Shown: positions 61,957-64,000 of the stretch, in pieces | Numbering within the stretch: the stretch's first letter is position 1 | How the letters are laid out: each line of letters starts with the position of its first letter | Source of the DNA: Burkholderia sp. Ac-20365 | GTDB lineage: Bacteria; Pseudomonadota; Gammaproteobacteria; Burkholderiales; Burkholderiaceae | Direction: 5' to 3' | Assembly (NCBI RefSeq): GCF_017104715.1 | Contig: NZ_JAAGPI010000009.1 | Span: 124,001-188,000 of the forward strand | DNA length: 64,000 bases | Program-made: the position numbers and the translations under genes | Notes under the pieces: model-generated | Seen by the model: the letters and a program-made list of their open reading frames with translations, nothing else | The model's database searches: none | Told to the model about the DNA's origin: nothing

Positions 61957-62807
61957 AACTGGGCGATTTCGAAATCGGCCTCGACAAGCCGTTTTTCCTG
62001 ATCGCGGGCACGTGTGTGGTCGAATCCGAACAGATGACGATCGACACGGCCGGCAAGCTGAAGGAAATCTGCGCGAAGCTGAAGATTCCGTTCATCTATA
62101 AGTCTTCGTACGACAAAGCCAATCGCAGCAGCGGCAAGTCGTTCCGTGGCCTGGGAATGGACGAGGGTTTGCGCATTCTGTCCGAAGTGAAGCGTCAGCT
62201 CGGCTTGCCCGTTCTGACCGACGTACATAGCGAACACGAAATCGATCAGGTCGCGTCGGTCGTCGACGTGCTGCAAACGCCTGCGTTCCTGTGCCGTCAG
62301 ACGGACTTCATCCACGCGTGCGCGCGTTCGGGTAAGCCCGTCAACATCAAGAAAGGTCAGTTCCTCGCGCCGCACGACATGAAGAATGTGATCGACAAGG
62401 CGCGCGACGCGGCGCGTGAAGCGGGTCTGTCGGAAGACCGTTTCATGGCGTGTGAACGCGGCGTGTCGTTCGGTTATAACAACCTCGTGTCCGACATGCG
62501 GTCGCTCGCCATCATGCGCGAAACGGACGCACCCGTCGTGTTCGACGCGACCCACTCGGTGCAGTTGCCGGGCGGACAGGGCACCAGTTCGGGCGGTCAG
62601 CGCGAGTTCGTACCCGTGCTGGCGCGAGCGGCTGTCGCGACGGGCGTCGCGGGCCTGTTCATGGAAACCCATCCGAATCCGGCCGAAGCAAAGTCGGACG
62701 GTCCCAATGCCGTGCCACTGCATCGCATGGCCGATCTGCTCGAGACGCTGATCACGATCGATCAAGCCGTGAAGCGCACGCCGTTCCTCGAGAACGATTT
62801 CAACTGA
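61953..62807 (+). CDS. kdsA: 3-deoxy-D-manno-octulosonate 8-phosphate synthase
   Basis: A 284-residue KDO-8-P synthase, making the LPS inner-core precursor from arabinose-5-phosphate and phosphoenolpyruvate. Family motifs are present: FLIAGTCVVESEQ at the start, YKSSYDKANRSSGKSFRG, LTDVHSEHE, and GGQGTSSGGQREFVP. The start codon overlaps the pyrG stop (ATGA), so the two are coupled. Confidence 0.97.
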   Translation: MKLGDFEIGLDKPFFLIAGTCVVESEQMTIDTAGKLKEICAKLKIPFIYKSSYDKANRSSGKSFRGLGMDEGLRILSEVKRQLGLPVLTDVHSEHEIDQVASVVDVLQTPAFLCRQTDFIHACARSGKPVNIKKGQFLAPHDMKNVIDKARDAAREAGLSEDRFMACERGVSFGYNNLVSDMRSLAIMRETDAPVVFDATHSVQLPGGQGTSSGGQREFVPVLARAAVATGVAGLFMETHPNPAEAKSDGPNAVPLHRMADLLETLITIDQAVKRTPFLENDFN

Positions 62808-62813
62808 TGCAAA

Positions 62814-62850
62814 CACGCGCGTGCCGCTGAAGTCAGGCGGCGCGCGCGTG
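62814..62850 (+). other. Intercistronic hairpin, kdsA / eno
   Basis: A 14 bp stem (62814-62827 with 62837-62850, one G-T pair) and a 9-base loop in the 139 bp gap. It has no T-run, so it may stabilise the kdsA 3' end rather than terminate. Confidence 0.6.
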
Positions 62851-62946
62851 CTTCAACCCGATGGTCGTCGAACGCGTCCGGACACAGGCTGTCATAGAAA
62901 GCCGGACGTCTCATCTTAAGAATTCATCGTCATTTCAGAGGAAACC

Positions 62947-64000
62947 ATGAGTGCTATCGTAGATATCATCGGTCGCGAGATTCTCGACTCGCGGGGCAAC
63001 CCGACCGTCGAATGCGACGTGCTGCTCGAGTCGGGCACGATGGGCCGCGCGGCTGTGCCGTCGGGCGCATCGACGGGCTCGCGTGAAGCAATCGAACTGC
63101 GCGACGGCGAAACCGGCCGCTACAGCGGCAAGGGCGTGCTGAAGGCAGTCGAGCACATCAACACCGAAATCTCCGAAGCGATCATGGGTCTCGACGCTTC
63201 CGAGCAAGCCTTCCTCGACAAGACGCTGCTCGAACTCGACGGCACGGACAACAAGTCGCGCCTCGGCGCAAACGCGATGCTGGCTGTTTCGATGGCCGTC
63301 GCGAAGGCTGCGGCTGAAGAAGCCGGCCTGCCGCTGTACCGTTACTTCGGCGGCTCGGGCGCAATGCAACTGCCCGTGCCGATGATGAACATCGTCAACG
63401 GCGGCGCGCACGCGAACAACAGCCTGGACATCCAGGAATTCATGATCGTCCCGGTCAGCCAGCCGACGTTCCGCGAAGCGCTGCGTTGCGGCGCGGAAGT
63501 GTTCCACGCGCTGAAGAAGATCCTGTCGGACCGCGGCATGAGCACGGCAGTCGGCGACGAAGGCGGCTTCGCGCCGAACTTCGGCAGCAACGACGAATGC
63601 CTGTCGACCATCCTGCAAGCTATCGAAAAGGCCGGCTACCGCGCCGGTGAAGACGTGCTGCTCGCGCTCGACTGCGCAGCAAGCGAGTTCTACCACGACG
63701 GCAAGTACCAGCTGGCGGGCGAAGGCCTGCAACTGTCGTCGGCCGAATTCGCCGATTACCTCGCGACGCTCGCGGACAAGTTCCCGATCGTGTCGATCGA
63801 AGACGGCATGCACGAAAGCGACTGGGAAGGCTGGAAGATCCTGACCGACAAGCTCGGCAAGAAGATCCAGCTGGTCGGCGACGATCTGTTCGTGACGAAC
63901 ACGCGCATCCTGAAGGAAGGCATCGAGAAGGGCATCGCCAACTCGATCCTGATCAAGATCAACCAGATCGGCACGCTGACGGAAACCTTCGCAGCGATCG
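62947..64000 (+). CDS. eno: Enolase (partial, cut by window end)
   Basis: The first 351 residues of the glycolytic enzyme that interconverts 2-phosphoglycerate and phosphoenolpyruvate; the family is about 425 residues long, so roughly 75 are missing at the window end. SAIVDIIGREILDSRGNPTVE and PSGASTGSREA form the N-terminal domain; metal ligands are in LALDCAASEF, SIEDGMHE and VGDDLFVTN; the catalytic Lys is in ILIKINQIG. AGAGGA precedes the ATG. It follows kdsA at 139 bp. Confidence 0.97.
   Translation, partial: MSAIVDIIGREILDSRGNPTVECDVLLESGTMGRAAVPSGASTGSREAIELRDGETGRYSGKGVLKAVEHINTEISEAIMGLDASEQAFLDKTLLELDGTDNKSRLGANAMLAVSMAVAKAAAEEAGLPLYRYFGGSGAMQLPVPMMNIVNGGAHANNSLDIQEFMIVPVSQPTFREALRCGAEVFHALKKILSDRGMSTAVGDEGGFAPNFGSNDECLSTILQAIEKAGYRAGEDVLLALDCAASEFYHDGKYQLAGEGLQLSSAEFADYLATLADKFPIVSIEDGMHESDWEGWKILTDKLGKKIQLVGDDLFVTNTRILKEGIEKGIANSILIKINQIGTLTETFAAI

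Overview
The window looks like ordinary housekeeping chromosome from a betaproteobacterium of the Burkholderia group, most likely Paraburkholderia or a close relative. The reasons are the high GC content, the gene orders (recJ - RpfE-type gene - lolCD - tatD - comEC - pyrG - kdsA - eno; EI24/CinA-like/rhodanese - glnA - ntrBC), a phasin gene, and a pyruvate dehydrogenase locus whose E3 subunit carries lipoyl domains. I see no prophage, CRISPR array, rRNA operon or transposase gene.

Layout. 1-4.8 kb: end of hrpA, an exported beta-propeller protein, a sterol-desaturase-family hydroxylase, an EI24 membrane protein and a CinA/MoaB-like protein. 4.8-10.2 kb: a rhodanese, then the nitrogen-control block glnA-glnL(ntrB)-ntrC behind a sigma-54 promoter with NtrC sites. 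10.2-17.5 kb: xth, an initiator tRNA, a cytosine-deaminase homologue, prlC, an acyltransferase-3 membrane protein and folD. 17.8-24 kb: a DUF3300/DUF2950 pair and a FixLJ-like two-component system. 24-31 kb: aceE-aceF-lpdA. 32-38.5 kb: phasin, a penicillin-binding protein, an IclR regulator with lutAB, and a Gly-rich lipoprotein. 39-45.8 kb: a small phosphatase and the complete isc cluster (iscR-S-U-A, hscB-A, fdx, iscX). 45.8-53.4 kb: a glycine-zipper protein, prfB-lysS (prfB with a programmed frameshift), recJ and an RpfE-type gene. 53.7-64 kb: lolC, lolD, tatD, comEC, a hydrolase, pyrG, kdsA and the start of eno (cut by the window end).

How the genes fit together. NtrB/NtrC should act on the sigma-54 promoter of glnA directly upstream of their own genes. 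IscR should repress its own operon through two sites overlapping the promoter. AceE, AceF and LpdA make up the pyruvate dehydrogenase complex; E2 and E3 here each carry two lipoyl domains, and the second lipoyl domain of each is nearly the same DNA.

The most unusual material is non-coding. Two ~655-675 bp elements (31092-31746 and 49832-50508) share one design: two ~286 bp inverted arms around a conserved ~81 bp core, bounded by a perfect 13 bp terminal inverted repeat and placed in opposite orientations. A solo fragment of one arm lies between aceF and lpdA. All three sit 70-130 bp downstream of a stop codon, and their terminal hairpins vary in a way that preserves pairing. A second point of interest is a CodA homologue with Cys in place of the Asp that follows the catalytic Asp, a position linked to substrate choice.
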